Shown: positions 15,128 to 16,689 of the stretch, piece by piece
Layout: the number at the start of each line of letters is the position of its first letter
Numbering within the stretch: position 1 is the stretch's first letter
DNA from: an uncultured Acetatifactor sp.
Lineage (GTDB): Bacteria > Bacillota > Clostridia > Lachnospirales > Lachnospiraceae
Direction of reading: 5' to 3'
DNA length: 16,689 nt
Assembly (NCBI GenBank): GCA_948896875.1
Contig: CAQUWW010000003.1
Span: 1-16,689, forward strand
Made by a program: the position numbers and the translations under genes
Notes under the pieces: generated by a model
Seen by the model: only the letters and a program-made list of their open reading frames with translations
Databases searched by the model: none
What the model was told of the DNA's origin: nothing

Positions 15128-15158
15128 TTATAGTCCCGTCTCTCTCCCATCATGCCCC
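15128..15158. repeat. Direct repeat copy 2 (31 bases)
   Basis: This is the second copy of the 31-base repeat, 105 bases from the first. On the transcribed strand it is the upstream copy. Its GGGCATG can pair with CATGCCC in the centre of the gap, competing with copy 1. Confidence 0.8.
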
Positions 15159-15164
15159 CTCCTT

Positions 15165-15170
15165 AGTATA
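15165..15170 (-). promoter_or_regulatory. Candidate extended -10 box (TGC-TATACT) for the rfb genes
   Basis: On the - strand the sequence TATGCTATACT matches an extended -10 with TGn before TATACT. It is preceded by an AT-rich run but no clear -35 at 16-18 bases. Transcription would begin about 15158, at the start of direct repeat copy 2. This is a candidate only. Confidence 0.35.
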
Positions 15171-15232
15171 GCATAAAAATAAACCTACATGCATCTTTAC
15201 TGCTTTGATCTTACCAGAAGTATGAAAATTTC

Positions 15233-16648
15233 TCAATAGCCAAGATAACTGATATTCATATCCACATTCCCCTTGATTCCGCTGACACTCCCTGTGGACC
15301 TGTACTGCCACATCTCATATTTTCCTTTATAAGTTGGATTCGCCGCATATTGCGCCAGCCAGATCTTGTAGCTGCTCAGGCTTCCCGCATCTATTTTGTT
15401 CTCCAGCCATACCTTGTTGGAATAGATGCCTGCAGTATATCCCGCGTTCTGAATCGTCTGGCAGAATGCGTTGCATACTGCGGTTCTGGTAGTTTTGTCT
15501 ATCTTGTCTCCGCGGCCGCCGCTGGCTTCCACATCCAGAAATACGGGATAGGAAATCGTATAATTCCGAATGAGACCCAGCACCATGGACGCTTCCTCTA
15601 CTGCCTCAATCTCGTCCACCGCCTGAGAGAAGAAATAGATTCCCACCTTCAGGCCGGCTGCGGTAGCTCCCTTGATATTTGCCGCAAATTTCGGATCTTC
15701 AATCAGCTTACCCTCCGCCGATCCTCTGTATCCGCATCGGATAATCACATAGGAAATGCCGGAATTCTTCACTGCGTTCCAGTCGATATTGCCGTTCCAC
15801 TTGGACACATCAATTCCCACGGTGCCGCTGCCTGTCACCAGAGAGCCGTCGCTGGCAAAATTGTATTTTGCTCCCTGAATCACCTGCTCTCCTGTCACCC
15901 TGTTGCCGTCCGCCGTATAGAAATATACTTTATTGTCAATGGTCTGCCAGCCGGTATACTTCTCCGCGCCCTTTATGAAAAATTTGCCTGCCGTATAATA
16001 ATCGGCCCAGGTCGCCTCTTTGTAAGTGTTATTGACCTGTATGTAAACCTGATTTCCGTCCTTGTCCTTCAGCAGGGAGCCGGAACCGTCTTTGACAGAA
16101 ACCGTGCAAGTCGCTTTGATTTCCTCATTTCCTTCCGTATATTTGACGGTAATGGTAGCTTCGCCCGGGGCCACACCTGTGACAGTGACCGTACGTTTCT
16201 CCACGCTCACTTTTGCCACATTCGTGTTGGAGGATTCTGCCGTCACCGACGGATCCTGCGCAGTCACATTGGTCAGTGTCGCATCGAATGCCGAAGAGCT
16301 ATTTACCAGCACGGTCATGGCGGTCTTACCGAGGCTTAAGGTCTTATTCCCGGTAATTGTGACATCGATAGAAGCCGTGGCTGTTCCCGATGTACTTCCG
16401 GTGCCCGTTATCGTCAATCTGGCCGTTCCTGCCGCCACACCTTTCACGCTTATGTTTCCAGCCCCGTCAATGGAAGCCGTTGCTACCGCAGTGTTGCTGG
16501 AAGAGATGGAGTACGATATATTTCCTGCCAAACCGCTTGCCGATGCCTTTGCTGTCAATGCTGCGCCCACCGTTCCGCTCAAAGACGCCTTATCCACTGA
16601 CAGGCTTGCCGGTACGGGGGTTGGCGTAGCAGGCGGAGGGGTTGTGGT
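15233..16648 (-). CDS. GH25 lysozyme with Big_2 and cell-wall-binding repeats, N-terminus missing
   Basis: This is the C-terminal part (471 codons up to the end of biological sequence) of a secreted peptidoglycan muramidase. The first visible residues are a Thr/Pro-rich linker (16648 to about 16610). Two Ig-like Big_2 domains follow (about 1-82 and 85-168, counted from 16597), then choline-binding-type repeats (YTGWQTIDNKVYFYTADGNR, 214-233, and KYNFASDGSLVTG), and the GH25 domain (259-454). The GH25 domain has GIDVSKWNG, the catalytic DxE pair in VFLDVEASGG (Asp355, Glu357), MWQY and NVDMNISY, so it should be active. A GTG at 16597 can be called as a start but is internal: the frame continues to 16648 and a stop occurs only inside the adapter. 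The signal peptide or membrane anchor is lost. It precedes the rfb genes in the same direction and is paralogous to the lysozyme at 12917-11634. Confidence 0.93.
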   Translation of the reverse strand, partial: TTTPPPATPTPVPASLSVDKASLSGTVGAALTAKASASGLAGNISYSISSSNTAVATASIDGAGNISVKGVAAGTARLTITGTGSTSGTATASIDVTITGNKTLSLGKTAMTVLVNSSSAFDATLTNVTAQDPSVTAESSNTNVAKVSVEKRTVTVTGVAPGEATITVKYTEGNEEIKATCTVSVKDGSGSLLKDKDGNQVYIQVNNTYKEATWADYYTAGKFFIKGAEKYTGWQTIDNKVYFYTADGNRVTGEQVIQGAKYNFASDGSLVTGSGTVGIDVSKWNGNIDWNAVKNSGISYVIIRCGYRGSAEGKLIEDPKFAANIKGATAAGLKVGIYFFSQAVDEIEAVEEASMVLGLIRNYTISYPVFLDVEASGGRGDKIDKTTRTAVCNAFCQTIQNAGYTAGIYSNKVWLENKIDAGSLSSYKIWLAQYAANPTYKGKYEMWQYRSTGSVSGIKGNVDMNISYLGY

Positions 16649-16689
16649 AGATCGGAAGAGCGTCGTGTAGGGAAAGAGTGTCTAGCGCT
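16649..16689. other. Illumina adapter read-through plus index (sequencing artefact)
   Basis: From 16649 the sequence is AGATCGGAAGAGC and onward through GGGAAAGAGTGT (to 16681), the reverse complement of the Illumina Read 1 adapter. The last 8 bases, CTAGCGCT (16682-16689), sit exactly where the i5 index would be. Their reverse complement AGCGCTAG is, from memory, a standard unique dual index. These bases are not part of the genome. Confidence 0.97.

Larger units (their letters stand above)
15007..15232 (-). promoter_or_regulatory. Repeat-rich, probably structured leader upstream of rfbB
   Basis: This gap between the lysozyme stop and the rfbB start holds two near-identical 31-base direct repeats (15023-15053 and 15128-15158). 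Between them is a large inverted repeat (15046-15109). On the transcribed strand a TGC-TATACT (TATACT at 15170-15165) looks like an extended -10 element that would start RNA near the first base of the upstream repeat; no good -35 is seen. The leader RNA would then carry GGGCATG twice and CATGCCC once, allowing two mutually exclusive pairings. Control by alternative folding or by an antitermination factor is inference. No terminator with a U-run is visible. Confidence 0.5.

Noticed and set aside
15126..15133. TATAAT inside direct repeat copy 2 (- strand) considered as a -10 box
   Set aside because: No -35-like hexamer lies 16-18 bases upstream, and the same motif in copy 1 is too close to the rfbB start to act as a promoter.
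15023..15158. Two spaced repeats considered as a minimal CRISPR array
   Set aside because: There are only two copies, the spacer is 74 bases and itself self-complementary, and no cas genes are present.
16062..16670. A 202-codon + strand frame ending in DRKSVV
   Set aside because: It is antisense to the lysozyme gene and its end is translated adapter, so it is not a gene.

Overview
This window looks like an assembled contig from a Gram-positive gut-type Clostridia, most likely Lachnospiraceae. That reading rests on the style of the two-domain GT2 glycosyltransferases, the GH25 lysozymes with Big_2 and cell-wall-binding repeats, the DUF6056-type membrane protein, purine-rich Shine-Dalgarno sites and middling GC. 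It is an inference from protein style; there is no rRNA or other taxonomic marker here.

Layout. At the left edge is the 3' part of a LacI-family regulator gene on the + strand (1-831), whose DNA-binding end is cut off by the contig start. Everything else is on the - strand and is read from right to left as one tightly packed surface-polysaccharide cluster: a truncated GH25 lysozyme (16648-15233), a 226-base gap with direct and inverted repeats, rfbB (15006-13924), rfbA (13776-12907), a second membrane-anchored GH25 lysozyme that overlaps rfbA by 11 bases (12917-11634), rfbC (11604-11053), an ABC exporter permease (11048-10065), a DUF6056-like multi-membrane protein (10044-8569), the exporter ATPase with a C-terminal sugar-binding domain (8565-7240), a 197-base gap, a 688-residue methyltransferase fused to a kinase-like domain (7042-4976), and two large GT2 glycosyltransferases (4945-2810 and 2797-785). 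The last glycosyltransferase converges on and overlaps the LacI gene by 47 bases.

How it works together (inference). RfbA, RfbB and RfbC carry glucose-1-phosphate to dTDP-4-keto-rhamnose; the final reductase RfbD is not in the window. The two GT2 enzymes would build a rhamnose-containing chain on a lipid carrier inside the cell, and the Wzm/Wzt-type transporter would export it. The methyltransferase-kinase fusion and the C-terminal domain on the ATPase recall the E. coli O9a arrangement, in which WbdD caps the chain end and Wzt recognises the cap. The two GH25 enzymes would act on peptidoglycan outside the membrane.

Artefact. The last 41 bases (16649-16689) are not biological. They are Illumina adapter read-through followed by what looks like an 8-base index. 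The true sequence ends at 16648, the terminal lysozyme gene is cut there, and any start codon called near 16597 is false. No tRNA, rRNA, CRISPR array or insertion sequence was seen.
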